A DNA stretch of 64,000 nt from Burkholderiaceae bacterium (lineage in GTDB: Bacteria > Pseudomonadota > Gammaproteobacteria > Burkholderiales > Burkholderiaceae_C). The DNA lies in NCBI GenBank assembly GCA_026125795.1, contig JAHCKM010000003.1, positions 558,001-622,000 of the forward strand, given 5' to 3'. A program made the translations under genes and the position numbers. The notes under the pieces were generated by a model. It did not search any database. It was not told the DNA's origin and saw only the letters and a list, made by a program, of their open reading frames with translations. Positions 41,617 to 51,299 of this stretch are shown in pieces. Position 1 is the stretch's first letter, and each line of letters opens with the position of its first letter.

Positions 41617-42546
41617 TCATGCCACGGCGCGCGGCGCGAACTCACTCGGCGCGCTGAGGTGTGTCGACAGGTGCGGCTGCGTGTCGAACCAGATGTGGAT
41701 GTTGCCGGTGCCGCGGGCGTTTTCGTAGGCCGACAGCGGCTCGCCGATGGCGCGGCAATCGCGCCCGCCCATCGCGCCCACCATCTGCAGGTAGTGCGCG
41801 CCGAACGCCTCCCACGGCAGCTTGCGGTACTCGTCTTGCCAGCGCTCCAGAATCAGGTCGTGCCGGCCCTGCTTGAACAGCTCGATCGCGCCCTTGTCGC
41901 TCTCGATATTCTCCGAGCGCGACACGTTGCTCTCATGAAAGATACGCGGATGTTTCGGCTTCCAGTCGATCGGATTGAACTTGTGGCTCAATGCGCCGGA
42001 TGCCAGCAGCACCGCGCGCAGCCCGGTGCGGCGGATCGCCTCGCCGATGATCTCGCCGGAGGTGACAAAGTGCGGCCAGTCGCAGTTCTGGCACGAGCTC
42101 AACGTGAGCACCGGCGTGCCGCTGAGCTCCAAGCGTAGCTGCTTCACCAGGTTGATGGTGGCGTACTGGCGGCCGAGGTCCGGATGACCGATTGCCTTGT
42201 TGTAGCCGCCGCGCTCGCGCGACACGGCCTCGATCGCGAGCGCGAGCTGCGGATGTCCGCGGTAGTCGTAGGGCACCCCGTGCAGGTACCAAGGCATCTC
42301 GTCGGAGATGTAGGTGCCGCGGTAGCGGCTGCCGGCGTCGGCGAGGTGGTAGCCGGTGGTAAACCAGTGCGAGTCGAAGATCAGCACCACGTCGGGTGCG
42401 GCGGCCTCGATGCGCTGGCGCAGCCGCTCGTAGCCGGGGATCAGGTCGGAGTCGGTGCCCGCGCCCTGCAGCACGCGGAACTCCTCGCATTGCATCAGCC
42501 CGGGGTGGTGCGACACCAGTGCCGCACCGACGATCTTTCCATCCAT
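41617..42546 (-). CDS. LigB-type extradiol ring-cleavage dioxygenase (HpaD-like paralogue)
   Basis: A class III extradiol dioxygenase of 309 residues, related to 3,4-dihydroxyphenylacetate 2,3-dioxygenase. Probable Fe(II) ligands are histidines in VSHHPGLM and DSHWFTTGYH; a second-shell histidine lies in ASGALSHKFN. A second, shorter LigB-type gene lies at 49523-50371. The operon here also holds an HpaE-like dehydrogenase that would oxidise the ring-cleavage semialdehyde. The substrate is likely a catechol with a carboxylated side chain, which is inference from context. Confidence 0.87.
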   Translation of the reverse strand: MDGKIVGAALVSHHPGLMQCEEFRVLQGAGTDSDLIPGYERLRQRIEAAAPDVVLIFDSHWFTTGYHLADAGSRYRGTYISDEMPWYLHGVPYDYRGHPQLALAIEAVSRERGGYNKAIGHPDLGRQYATINLVKQLRLELSGTPVLTLSSCQNCDWPHFVTSGEIIGEAIRRTGLRAVLLASGALSHKFNPIDWKPKHPRIFHESNVSRSENIESDKGAIELFKQGRHDLILERWQDEYRKLPWEAFGAHYLQMVGAMGGRDCRAIGEPLSAYENARGTGNIHIWFDTQPHLSTHLSAPSEFAPRAVA

Positions 42547-42559
42547 GGTGTTTCCTTTT

Positions 42560-44041
42560 TCAGCGCTGGCTGAAGCTGGCGCGAAACGGCTTCTTGGGCA
42601 CCACGACGTCCTTGACGTCGCAGAAGAACTCGAAGCTCCAGTCGCCGCCTTCGCGACCGATGCCGCTGCGCTTGATGCCGCCGAACGGCGCCGCGAGGTC
42701 GCGGATGCCGAAGCTGTTGACCCAGATGAAGCCGGTGCGCACGCGCTCGGCCACCGCGGTGGCGTGCGCGGTCTCGCCGTAGCAGACCCCGCCCAGGCCG
42801 TAGTCGGTGCCGTTGGCCAATGCGATCGCTTCGTCGTCGCTGCCGAAGGTCTGCAGCGTCAGCACCGGACCGAAGACTTCGTTCTGCACGATCTCGGCGT
42901 CCTGCCGCAGGTCGGTGAGCATGGTCGGCTGCACGTACTGCGCGCCGAACGGATGGCGCTGGCCGCCCCACAGGACTCGCGCGCCGCCGGCCACCGCGCG
43001 ATCGATGTAGCCCAGCACGCGCTCGACCTGGCGCGGGTGGATGATCGGGCCGACCTCGGTGGCCTCCTCGCGCGGGTCGCCGACGTTCAGGCGCTCGACG
43101 TGGCCACGCATCGCGGCGATGAAGCGCTCGGCCACGCGCTCGTGCACCAGGAAGCGCGTGCCCGCCAGGCACACCTGGCCGGCGTTGCGGTACATCAGCG
43201 CGCCGGTCGCCGCGGCGTTGTCGAGGTCGGCATCGTCGAGAACGATGAACGGGCTCTTTCCGCCGAGCTCGAGGCTGCACGGCACCAGGTTGGCGCCCGC
43301 GGCCTGCGCGATCCACTTGGCGGTGGGCACGCTGCCGGTGAACGACACGCGCGCGATGCGCGGGTCGCTGACCAGGCGCGCGCCGGTGTGCGCGCCCGAG
43401 CCTTGCACGACGTTGAACACCCCCGGTGGCAGGCCCGCCGCATCGGCGGCGTCGGCCAGCAGCGAGCAGGTGAGCGGCGCCCATTCCGGCGGCTTGAGGA
43501 TGCAGGTGTTGCCCGCCGCCAGCGCCGGACCGAGCTTCCAGGTGGACAGCAGCAGCGGCGAGTTCCACGGCGTGATCACCACCACCACGCCGGCCGGATC
43601 GTGGCGCACGATGTGGTGCGCCTGCTCGGTGTGAATCGGCCGGTCTTGCAGCGTGAGCGCATGTTCGGCGAACCAGGTGATGTTGAGCATCGCGCGTGGC
43701 ACCACGCCGTGCCGCATGCGCGACAGCAGCACGCCCGCATCGTTGCTCTCGAGCAGGCAGAACGCATCGGCGCGCTTGCCGATCTCGGCGGCAAAGCGGT
43801 CGAGAAACGGCTTGCGCTCGGCGGCGCTCAAGGCGCTCCAGGCCGGGAACGCGCGTTGGCTGGCGCGGATCGCGGCGTCGACCTCGGCCCCGCCGCCTTC
43901 GTCGACATGGCCGAGCAAGCGCTGGTCGATCGGGCAGTGCAGCTCGAACGAGCCGGTCGATGCGACGCGGTGACCATCGATGTAGTGGTGCGGCGACACG
44001 GCGACGCCGGCCACGTCGAGCATCTTGAGTGGGTGATCCAT
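42560..44041 (-). CDS. hpaE: Aldehyde dehydrogenase, HpaE-like
   Basis: NAD-dependent aldehyde dehydrogenase of 493 residues. The catalytic cysteine is C291 in NAGQVCLAGTR, the general-base glutamate lies in SLELGGKSPF and the cofactor-binding FTGSVPTAKW is present. Closest in form to 5-carboxymethyl-2-hydroxymuconic semialdehyde dehydrogenase, consistent with the adjacent extradiol dioxygenase (14 nt downstream). The ATG at 44041 has a GGGGG stretch upstream. Betaine-aldehyde or hydroxymuconic-type dehydrogenases are the alternatives. Confidence 0.85.
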   Translation of the reverse strand: MDHPLKMLDVAGVAVSPHHYIDGHRVASTGSFELHCPIDQRLLGHVDEGGGAEVDAAIRASQRAFPAWSALSAAERKPFLDRFAAEIGKRADAFCLLESNDAGVLLSRMRHGVVPRAMLNITWFAEHALTLQDRPIHTEQAHHIVRHDPAGVVVVITPWNSPLLLSTWKLGPALAAGNTCILKPPEWAPLTCSLLADAADAAGLPPGVFNVVQGSGAHTGARLVSDPRIARVSFTGSVPTAKWIAQAAGANLVPCSLELGGKSPFIVLDDADLDNAAATGALMYRNAGQVCLAGTRFLVHERVAERFIAAMRGHVERLNVGDPREEATEVGPIIHPRQVERVLGYIDRAVAGGARVLWGGQRHPFGAQYVQPTMLTDLRQDAEIVQNEVFGPVLTLQTFGSDDEAIALANGTDYGLGGVCYGETAHATAVAERVRTGFIWVNSFGIRDLAAPFGGIKRSGIGREGGDWSFEFFCDVKDVVVPKKPFRASFSQR

Positions 44042-44061
44042 CGGGGCCCCCGCGTTCAGGT

Positions 44062-45045
44062 TCAGGAGTCGGCCGTGAAGCCGATCGTCTTGATCAGCGG
44101 TGCCCAGCGCTCGCTGTCGCGCTTGAGCAGCGCGGCCAGGGCCTCGGGCGTCGACGGCGCGGCCTCGAGGCCCATCTGCGCCAGCGCGTCCACCACGTCC
44201 TGCGACGACAGCGCCTTGCGCACGGCGTCGGACAAGCGTGTGACCACGGCGCCTGGCGTCTTGCCCGGCACGTAGATGCCGAACCATTCGTCGAACACGA
44301 TGTCCTTGAAGCCCTGCTCGGCATAGGTGGCGACGTTGGGCGTGAAGCGGTTGCGTGCCGCGCCCGATGTGGCCAGCAGGCGCACCTTGCCCGTGGGCAG
44401 GTGCTGCAGGAACTCACCCACCGGCCCCGACACCGAGGCCACCTGGCCGCCCATCAGGTCGACGATCGCCGGCTGCGTGCCGCGATACGGCACGTGCTTG
44501 AGCTCGATGCCGGCGGAGCGGCTGAACAGCTCGGCGACGAAGTGCGGCACCGAGCCGGGAGCCGGGCTGCCGAAGTTGGCGCTGCCCGGGTTGGCTTTGC
44601 ACCAGGCGACGAATTCGGACAGCGTGCGCACGTTGGACGGCACCTGCGGCCCGACCGCAAAGCCGAAGTCGAAGCGCACAGCCTGCGACACCGGAAGGAA
44701 ATCGGCCGTGGGGTCGTAGGGCAGCTTCTTGTAGGTGTGTGGATAGATGCCGAGCATCGACATGGGCGTCACCAGGAGCGTGAGGCCATCGGGCGCCGAG
44801 GTCTTGAGTGCCGACAATGCGATCTGCCCGCCGGCGCCGGTGCGGTTCTCGACCACGACCGACTTGGCGATCACGTCGCGCAGCTTGTCGGCGATGCGCC
44901 GCGCCGTCACGTCGACGGTGCCGCCGGCGGCGAAGCCCGCCAGGATCTTCACCGTGTCGGGCAGCGCTTGCGCGCGAGCGCCGGTGGTGGCCAACGCGAT
45001 GCCGCCGGCAGCGGCGGCCAGAAGGTTGCGACGAGCGATGTTCAT
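44062..45045 (-). CDS. TctC/Bug-family tripartite tricarboxylate-type binding protein
   Basis: Periplasmic binding protein of 327 residues. A twin-arginine-like signal (MNIARRNLLAAAAGG, cleavage near ARAQ) precedes VKILAGFAAGGTVDVTAR, the family phosphate-loop-like strand. ENRTGAGGQIA and ELKHVPYRGTQPAIVDL are further hallmarks. No TctA or TctB permease gene is present. The ATG overlaps the stop of the FAD-oxidase gene (ATGA). It probably binds an aromatic or dicarboxylic acid used by this operon. Confidence 0.93.
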   Translation of the reverse strand: MNIARRNLLAAAAGGIALATTGARAQALPDTVKILAGFAAGGTVDVTARRIADKLRDVIAKSVVVENRTGAGGQIALSALKTSAPDGLTLLVTPMSMLGIYPHTYKKLPYDPTADFLPVSQAVRFDFGFAVGPQVPSNVRTLSEFVAWCKANPGSANFGSPAPGSVPHFVAELFSRSAGIELKHVPYRGTQPAIVDLMGGQVASVSGPVGEFLQHLPTGKVRLLATSGAARNRFTPNVATYAEQGFKDIVFDEWFGIYVPGKTPGAVVTRLSDAVRKALSSQDVVDALAQMGLEAAPSTPEALAALLKRDSERWAPLIKTIGFTADS

Positions 45046-46481
45046 GTTGCAGGGGTCTCCGGGATGGGGGTGACCTCCGGCGCCAACAGCTTGCCGGGGT
45101 TCATCAGGTCGAAGGGATCGAGCGCGTGCTTGATGCGGCGCATCAGCTGCAGCTCGACGGTGGACTTGTAGCGCGCCGACTCGTCGCGACGCAGCACGCC
45201 GAGGCCGTGCTCGGCCGAGATCGAGCCGCCGGCCGCGTGCACCGCGTCGTGCACCAGGCGGTTCAGCGGTCCCTCCAGCGCGACGAAGTCCGCCGTCGGC
45301 ATGCCGCGGCTCGCTGGCGAGACGTTGTAGTGCAGGTTGCCGTCGCCGAGATGACCGAAGACGACCATGCGCACCTCGGGAAAGTGATGCGCGATCGCCG
45401 CGTCGGTGTCGGCGATGAAGCCCGGGATGCGCGCGATCGGCAGCGCGATGTCGTGCTTGATTGTCGGGCCGGCCGCGCCTTGCGACTCCGACACGTCTTC
45501 GCGCAAGGCCCACAGACTGCGGAACTGCGCCACGCTGGCGGAGATCGCCGCATCGCTGGCGTGGCCGGCTTCGAGTGCGACTTGGAGCACCGACTCGATC
45601 TGCGCACGCGCCTGGGCCTCGTCGCGCAGATCGCTCACTTCGAGCAGCACGTACCACGGCGCTGCTTCGGCCAGCGGACGGCGCGCCGCCGGCACGTGCT
45701 GCTCGACCAGCTGCAGGCAGGTCTCGCTGAGCAGTTCGAACGCCGTCAGCGTCGGGCCGAGTTGCGCCTGGGCTTGCGCCAGCATCTGCAGCGCGGCGCC
45801 GGGCGACGGCACCGCGACGAACGCGGCCACCTGCGAGGCTGGCTGCGGGAACAGCTTCAGCACCGCCGCGGTGATGATGCCGAGCGTGCCTTCGCTGCCG
45901 ATGAAAAGATCGCGCAGGTCGTAGCCGGTGTTGTCCTTGCGCAAGGCGCGCAGGCCGTCCCACACGTCGCCGCTCGCGGTCACCACCTCGAGGCCGAGGC
46001 AAAGCTCGCGCGCATTGCCGTATCGCAGCACCTGCACGCCGCCGGCGTTGGTGGCGAGGTTGCCACCGATCGTGCACGTGCCTTGCGCGGCCAGGCTCAG
46101 TGGGAACAGCCGGCCCGCGTCGCGCGCGGCGTCCTGCACCTGCTGCAGCGTGACACCGGCCTCGGCGGTGAGCGTTTGGCCGACCGGGTCGATGGCTCGC
46201 ACGCGGTTCAGGCGCGCGGTCGACAGCATCACAGCGCGGCCGCCCTGTGCCGGCGTGGCGCCACCCGAGAGGCCGGTATTGCCGCCCTGGGTCACGATCG
46301 CCACCCGTTGGTTGACGCACCAGCGCACGACCGCCGCAACGTCGGCGGTGCTGTCGGGCTGCACCACCGCGAGCGCATCACCGGTCCACTTGCGACGCCA
46401 GTCGGTGAGGAACGGCGCCATCTCGGGTGCATCGGTGTGCATGCGGCCGGAGAACGCCGCGCGCAGGTCCGAGAGCTGCAT
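45042..46481 (-). CDS. FAD-linked oxidase, D-2-hydroxyacid dehydrogenase (GlcD/D2HGDH) type
   Basis: A 479-residue flavoprotein. The FAD_binding_4 domain occupies about 35-210 (TQGGNTGLSGGATP, GTCTIGGNLATNAGGVQ), and the C-terminal domain carries MVVFGHLGDGNLHYNV and ISAEHGLGVLRRDES, with the metal-binding histidines typical of D-lactate, D-2-hydroxyglutarate and glycolate dehydrogenases. It starts 2 nt after the metallo-hydrolase gene. Its substrate in this aromatic operon is unclear. Confidence 0.9.
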   Translation of the reverse strand: MQLSDLRAAFSGRMHTDAPEMAPFLTDWRRKWTGDALAVVQPDSTADVAAVVRWCVNQRVAIVTQGGNTGLSGGATPAQGGRAVMLSTARLNRVRAIDPVGQTLTAEAGVTLQQVQDAARDAGRLFPLSLAAQGTCTIGGNLATNAGGVQVLRYGNARELCLGLEVVTASGDVWDGLRALRKDNTGYDLRDLFIGSEGTLGIITAAVLKLFPQPASQVAAFVAVPSPGAALQMLAQAQAQLGPTLTAFELLSETCLQLVEQHVPAARRPLAEAAPWYVLLEVSDLRDEAQARAQIESVLQVALEAGHASDAAISASVAQFRSLWALREDVSESQGAAGPTIKHDIALPIARIPGFIADTDAAIAHHFPEVRMVVFGHLGDGNLHYNVSPASRGMPTADFVALEGPLNRLVHDAVHAAGGSISAEHGLGVLRRDESARYKSTVELQLMRRIKHALDPFDLMNPGKLLAPEVTPIPETPAT

Positions 46482-46483
46482 GC

Positions 46484-47446
46484 TCAGTTGGTTTTCTTCG
46501 AGCGCTCGGTGACCAGGTGCTTCTCGGCGCCGGCCTGCAACGCATCGAGCTGCTGGCGGAAGCCTTGCGGATCGACCAGCGGATGCGGCTCGCCCGGCTT
46601 GCGGGTCTTGAGCAGTTCCTTGGTCTCGGTGAGTCCGTTGGAGAACGGATGTGTCGTCAGGTGCGTGGTGACCGGATCGTCCTTCTGCTCGGTGAGCGCA
46701 CGGATGCGCTTCACGCTAGCGATAAAGGCCTCGACCTGCTCAGGGCCCTTGATCGCGTTGAGGCCGAGCCCGCCGACGGTGAATGCACGATGGCGCTTGC
46801 CGCCGTCGAACGCGTCGAACGCAAACGAGACCGTGCCCATTGTGTGACCGGGCGTCTCGAACACCTGCAGCTTGACGCCACCGACCTGCAGCACCTGCTG
46901 GTCGGCGAGCACCATGTCGCGCTCGATCATGGTCCAGCGGTCGGGCCGGCTCGCCGACTGTGCGCCCGACTCGGCGGCTTCGCGCCAGCCTTCGGCCGTC
47001 ATCGCGAAGCGCGCGCCGGGCAGCAACTCCTTCAGCTTGGCGGCGCCACCGGCATGGTCGAAGTGGCCGTGCGTGATGACCACCTGCTTGATGTCCTTGG
47101 GGTCGAAGCCGAGCTTGCGGATGTTGTCGAGCATCGGCTCGGTGTACGGGCCGTACAAGGTGTCGATTAGCACGTGGCCGGTGGGCGACGTGATCAGCCA
47201 CGCCGAGACCCAGCAGATGCCGACGTAGTGCACGTTGTCGAAGGCCTTGTACGGCTCGACCTTCTGCAGCGCTGCGCTCTGCAGGAAGCGGCCCAGGTCC
47301 GGCGGCATGCGGCCGGTGTCGCCGAACACCTTGAACAACCCAGCGATCGGCGCCGATTCGCAGCGCGTGGTCAGCGGCTCCTGCGCGGCGACGCTGCCGG
47401 CGACCAGCATCAGCGCCGCAGTGATGAGTCCGTCGCGTGATCCCAT
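46484..47446 (-). CDS. Secreted subclass B3-like metallo-beta-lactamase-fold hydrolase
   Basis: A 320-residue secreted protein (signal cleavage near SVAAQ). The zinc motif is complete: ITHGHFDHAGG, later FETPGHTMG, so an active metallo-hydrolase is expected. The arrangement resembles subclass B3 lactamases and lactonases. It is first in the minus-strand catabolic operon (47446 to 38971) and divergent from a LysR gene at 47588, so it probably acts outside the cytoplasm on an ester or lactone precursor. The 141-bp gap to LysR should hold the operon promoter. Confidence 0.87.
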   Translation of the reverse strand: MGSRDGLITAALMLVAGSVAAQEPLTTRCESAPIAGLFKVFGDTGRMPPDLGRFLQSAALQKVEPYKAFDNVHYVGICWVSAWLITSPTGHVLIDTLYGPYTEPMLDNIRKLGFDPKDIKQVVITHGHFDHAGGAAKLKELLPGARFAMTAEGWREAAESGAQSASRPDRWTMIERDMVLADQQVLQVGGVKLQVFETPGHTMGTVSFAFDAFDGGKRHRAFTVGGLGLNAIKGPEQVEAFIASVKRIRALTEQKDDPVTTHLTTHPFSNGLTETKELLKTRKPGEPHPLVDPQGFRQQLDALQAGAEKHLVTERSKKTN

Positions 47447-47587
47447 GTCTTGTCCCCTGGTGGACCAGCGGCATTCAGATCGCGCCGCGGTCGAGTTTTA
47501 CGAGCGCCGCAGTGTCGTGCCGGCGACTGCACGACCACAACCAATCTTTCCTGGGCGTTCTTGAAGCGGCGCTTGATAATCGCCGCC

Positions 47588-48535
47588 ATGGCCTTCACAC
47601 GGCTCACGTTGCGGCAGATCGAAGCCTTCATTGCGGTGGCCGATGCCAGCAGCTTTACCGCGGCGGCCTCTCGCCTGGGGCTGACCGCGCAGGCGGTGAG
47701 TCAACTGGTGGCCGAGCTCGAAAGCGTGCTCGGCTTCCGGCTGTTCGACCGCACCACACGCAAGGTGGCGTTGTCCAGCGCCGGGCGCGACTTCCTCGGC
47801 TCCGCCGAGACGCTGTTGCGGCACGCGCGCGCGGCCGAGAGCGCCGCCGACGACGTGCGCCACCGCGCATCGGGCGTGGTGCGCATCGGCGCGCCGCTGG
47901 TGCTGGCGTCGGCGGTGATGCCCCAGGCCGTGCGCGACTATGCGCAACTGCGGCCCAAGGTGGTGATACGCATCCGGGACGTCGCGGTCGAGGCGCTGCC
48001 CGACGCGGTGGCGGCCGGCGATGTCGACCTCGCGATCGGCCCCGATCGGGCCACCGACGACAGCGTCAGCGCGGACTCGCTCTTCGACAGCGCCTGGGTT
48101 CTGTGGTGCTCGAAGACCCACCCGCTGGCGCGTCGGAGCAAGCGAATCCGCTGGTCCGATTTGCGCGATGTGCCGCTGGTGGCGGCTGGCCGCGACCACG
48201 AGCGCAGCGTGGCGCAGATGAGGGCCAACGCGCCCGAAGGGGTGCGCGTGACACCAGTCGATGTGGTCGACAACATCAGCACGGCGCTCGGCATCGCGGC
48301 GCAGGGCCTTGCCGCGACGCTGGCGCCGGCCTATGTGGGCGTGCTCGCCGACCTGTTCGGGCTGCAGATGCGCCGCGTGACCGACCCGGAAACGGTGCGC
48401 AAGGTCTGCCTGTATCGGCCGGCGCTGCGCGCGCTGTCGCCTGCGGCCGAGGGCGTGGCGCAGTTCCTCGCGACGTGGCTGCCCAACTGGCATGCCGAGC
48501 GACGCGCGACGCTGCAGGCCCACCGCGCGGGCTGA
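47588..48535 (+). CDS. LysR-family regulator, first of a tandem pair
   Basis: A 315-residue LysR protein: winged helix about 5-64 (LTLRQIEAFIAVADASSFT, AQAVSQLVAELESVLGFRLF), effector domain about 92-300. ATG at 47588 is chosen from the family N-terminus. It is divergent from the metallo-hydrolase-headed operon, the usual position for its regulator. The protein is clearly paralogous to the next gene, sharing long runs such as SQLVAELES and RLFDRTTR. Confidence 0.9.
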   Translation: MAFTRLTLRQIEAFIAVADASSFTAAASRLGLTAQAVSQLVAELESVLGFRLFDRTTRKVALSSAGRDFLGSAETLLRHARAAESAADDVRHRASGVVRIGAPLVLASAVMPQAVRDYAQLRPKVVIRIRDVAVEALPDAVAAGDVDLAIGPDRATDDSVSADSLFDSAWVLWCSKTHPLARRSKRIRWSDLRDVPLVAAGRDHERSVAQMRANAPEGVRVTPVDVVDNISTALGIAAQGLAATLAPAYVGVLADLFGLQMRRVTDPETVRKVCLYRPALRALSPAAEGVAQFLATWLPNWHAERRATLQAHRAG

Positions 48536-48626
48536 AGGGGCCGCGCATCGCAGTCGCGCCCGGGCTGTGTTGCCTTGATCCAGCACAAGACCGCGCCCCG
48601 CGGCGCGCCAGAAGATGCGCGCCAGC

Positions 48627-49577
48627 ATGGCCTTGATCCGCTACACGCCGCGCCAGCTCGAAGCCTTTGTGGCCGTGGCCAAGGCGCAAGGCTTCGGCGA
48701 GGCGGCCGCGCGGCTGTCGCTCACGCCGTCGGCCATCAGCCAGCTGGTGGCCGAGCTGGAATCGGCCATGGGCCTGCGGCTGTTCGATCGCACCACGCGA
48801 CGCGTGGCGCTCAGTGCCGCGGGGCGCGAGCTGCTCGACACCGCGGGGGACGCGCTGGCGGCGCTGCAGCGCATGCAGCGCGCCGCCGATGACTTGCGCA
48901 GCCGCACCACCGGCGTGCTGCGGGTCGCCGCACCGCTGGCCATCGCATCGACCGTGTTGCCCGAAGCGATCGAGGTCTTCGCCGCAGCGCATCCAAGAGT
49001 CACGGTGCACGTGTGCGATGCACCAGTGGACCGCCTGGTCGATGCGGTGGCGCAGGCCGAAGCCGACTTCGCGCTCGGCCCGGACCGTCCGACCGGCGAC
49101 GACGTGCAACGCGAGCCGGTGCTCGACAGCCCGTGGGTGCTGTGGTGCGTGCCGGCGCATCCGCTGGCGCAACATTCCTCGGTGGACTGGTCCGAGCTGC
49201 GCGGCCATGCGCTCGTGTCGGCTGGACGGGACCACGAGCTGAGCGTGCCGCGCATGGGCCTGCAATGCCCGGAGGCCGATCGCGTGGCGCCGCTACAGGT
49301 AGTGGACCACCTGACCACTGCCTTCGGCCTGGCGGCGAGCGGCCGGGCGGCCACGCTCGCGCCGGCGTACACCGGGCGGCTGGCGCAGGCTTTCGGGCTC
49401 GAGGCGCGCCGGATCACCGGTCCGGAGGTGATGCGCCAGGTGTGCCTGTACCGGCCGGTGCGGCGCTCGCTGCCACCGGCTGCCGACGCCTTTGCCGAAC
49501 ACTTGCGCGCCTGGCTGCCCGATCACTGCATCGGCAGCACGACGTTGACCTGCCCGGTGCCGGAGGCCGCGAAGTAG
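48627..49577 (+). CDS. LysR-family regulator, second of a tandem pair
   Basis: A 316-residue LysR protein with the same layout as its neighbour (PRQLEAFVAVAKAQGF, SQLVAELESAMGLRLFDRTT). It lies 91 nt downstream of the first and converges with the hpaD gene, overlapping its 3' end by 55 nt. The pair probably arose by duplication, and each may serve one catabolic arm. The start at 48627 is preferred to an ATG four codons earlier. Confidence 0.9.
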   Translation: MALIRYTPRQLEAFVAVAKAQGFGEAAARLSLTPSAISQLVAELESAMGLRLFDRTTRRVALSAAGRELLDTAGDALAALQRMQRAADDLRSRTTGVLRVAAPLAIASTVLPEAIEVFAAAHPRVTVHVCDAPVDRLVDAVAQAEADFALGPDRPTGDDVQREPVLDSPWVLWCVPAHPLAQHSSVDWSELRGHALVSAGRDHELSVPRMGLQCPEADRVAPLQVVDHLTTAFGLAASGRAATLAPAYTGRLAQAFGLEARRITGPEVMRQVCLYRPVRRSLPPAADAFAEHLRAWLPDHCIGSTTLTCPVPEAAK

Positions 49578-50371
49578 GGCGTGACGATCTCGGCCTTGCC
49601 GTTGTAGTCGTCCCATCCGAGCGCACCGAGCAGCATCGCCGTGTCGTGCATCCAGCCTTCGCCGGTGCAGGCACGCGCATAGCTGGGCAGCATGGCATTG
49701 AACTCCTTCCAGCGGCCGGCCTGCCACAGTTCGAGCGCGCGCAGGTCGCACTGGCGGTTGAACTCGTCGCTGATCTCGTAGGGGCGGTCGAACACCACCG
49801 CGTTGTCGTGGATGCGGTGCGACAGCGATCCGCTCGCCACCAGCGCCACGTTGTTGTTCGACGCCTCGATCGCCGCGCGGAACGCGGCGCCGACACGGCG
49901 GCTTTCGTCGATGGTGGCGAACGCGAGCCAGCCCGACACCGATACCACCTTCACCTTGCGCCGTAGCTTCATGAAGTGCATTGGCACCAGCGTGCCGTAC
50001 TCGAGGCCCAGCGTGCTGCGCTCGTGCGCCAGCGTGGTCACGCCGCGCGCGGTGGCCTGCGCCGCCAGCGCGCGGCCGAGCGCTGGATTGCCGATGTGGT
50101 CGTACTCGAGCGCCTCGATCTGCGTGGGGAACTCGCTGCTGGTGAAAACGCCCTGGAATTGCGCGCCGGCATTGACGTGGTAGGCGGCGTTGCTGAGCCA
50201 GTGCGTGTCGAGCACGACGACGGTGTCGGCGCCGCTGGCCACGATGCGCTCGCCGATTGACTCCAGGCCCTGGATGGCGTCGTCACGGCAACCGTGCAAC
50301 GGCCCCGGCAGCTCGGACAGCACCATGCGCGGGATGTGGGTGACCTTGGCGGCGAAAACGAGACGGCCCAT
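49523..50371 (-). CDS. hpaD: 3,4-dihydroxyphenylacetate 2,3-dioxygenase-type extradiol dioxygenase
   Basis: A class III (LigB-fold) extradiol dioxygenase of 282 residues. Probable iron ligands are in AAKVTHIPRM and VVLDTHWLSNAAYH, with a histidine in SGSLSHRIHDN. AGGAG lies 6 nt before the ATG at 50371. It is the last gene of the GntR-hpaH-hpaI-hpaD operon and the best match to HpaD because the two following pathway enzymes are encoded with it. Confidence 0.87.
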   Translation of the reverse strand: MGRLVFAAKVTHIPRMVLSELPGPLHGCRDDAIQGLESIGERIVASGADTVVVLDTHWLSNAAYHVNAGAQFQGVFTSSEFPTQIEALEYDHIGNPALGRALAAQATARGVTTLAHERSTLGLEYGTLVPMHFMKLRRKVKVVSVSGWLAFATIDESRRVGAAFRAAIEASNNNVALVASGSLSHRIHDNAVVFDRPYEISDEFNRQCDLRALELWQAGRWKEFNAMLPSYARACTGEGWMHDTAMLLGALGWDDYNGKAEIVTPYFAASGTGQVNVVLPMQ

Positions 50372-50498
50372 CGAGTGCTCCTGTGTGTGGTTGTGGGACC
50401 CGTGCAGTTTGGTCATCGCACGGCACACACACAAACGATGGTTCGTCGTCGATTGTTCAGTCGCGCTTCACAGCGATCGCTCTGAAGCCGCGAAGGCC

Positions 50499-51299
50499 TC
50501 AGTAGCTGCCGCGCGCGCGTGTGTCGGTGGGCGTCTGCTTGAACGTGGCAGCCAACGCACGCGTGGCGCGCGCCAACATCGTGGCATCGACGCCCACTGC
50601 GACAAAGCGCGCACCCAGCTCGATGTAGCGGCGCGCGCGCGCCTCTTCCACTGCCAGGATGCCCGGCGCCTTGCCGGCCGCGAGGATGCGTACGATCGCC
50701 TCCTCGATCGCGGCCTGCACTTCCGGATGGCCCGGGTTGCCCAGGTGCCCCATCGAGGCCGAGAGATCCGCTGGGCCGATAAAGACGCCGTGCACGCCGT
50801 CGACCGCGGCGATCGCATCGAGCTGCGCCAGCGCGGCGGCCGTCTCCACCTGCACCAACAGGCACACGCTGTCGTCGGCTTCATGCAGGTAGTTGGAGTA
50901 CGCGGACCAGCGCGACGAACGCGCCAGCCCGCTGCCGACGCCGCGAATGCCGTGCGGCGGGTAGCGCATCGCCTGCACTAACGCGCGTGCCTGTTGCGCG
51001 CTCTCGACCATCGGCACCAGCAGCGTCGTCGCGCCGATCTCGAGCACCTGCTTGATCAGCGCCGTGTCCCCGTGCGGAATGCGCAGCACCGGGTGCGAGG
51101 CATACGGTGCCACCGCCTGCAGCGCGCCGAGCATCGAGCGCAGATCGTTCGGACCATGTTCGCCGTCGATCAGCAGCCAGTCGAAGCCCGCCGTCGCGCA
51201 CAGCTCCGCTGCATACGGATCGGCCAGGCCCACCCACAGCCCGATGCGCGCACCCGGCTCGGCGATCGCTTGCTTGAACAGATTGGGCGGCGTTTTCAT
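50499..51299 (-). CDS. hpaI: 4-hydroxy-2-oxoheptanedioate aldolase-type enzyme
   Basis: A class II pyruvate-dependent aldolase of 266 residues (HpcH/HpaI family). [15 protein letters not shown] and [16 protein letters not shown] provide the metal-binding and catalytic region, then [18 protein letters not shown]. It cleaves 4-hydroxy-2-oxoheptanedioate to pyruvate and succinic semialdehyde in the homoprotocatechuate pathway. Its ATG shares one base with the hpaH stop (TGATG). Confidence 0.94.
   Translation of the reverse strand: MKTPPNLFKQAIAEPGARIGLWVGLADPYAAELCATAGFDWLLIDGEHGPNDLRSMLGALQAVAPYASHPVLRIPHGDTALIKQVLEIGATTLLVPMVESAQQARALVQAMRYPPHGIRGVGSGLARSSRWSAYSNYLHEADDSVCLLVQVETAAALAQLDAIAAVDGVHGVFIGPADLSASMGHLGNPGHPEVQAAIEEAIVRILAAGKAPGILAVEEARARRYIELGARFVAVGVDATMLARATRALAATFKQTPTDTRARGSY

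Noticed and set aside
42455-44275. A 606-codon plus-strand open frame opposite the aldehyde dehydrogenase
   Set aside because: Antisense to a gene with intact catalytic motifs; shadow of GC-rich codon bias.
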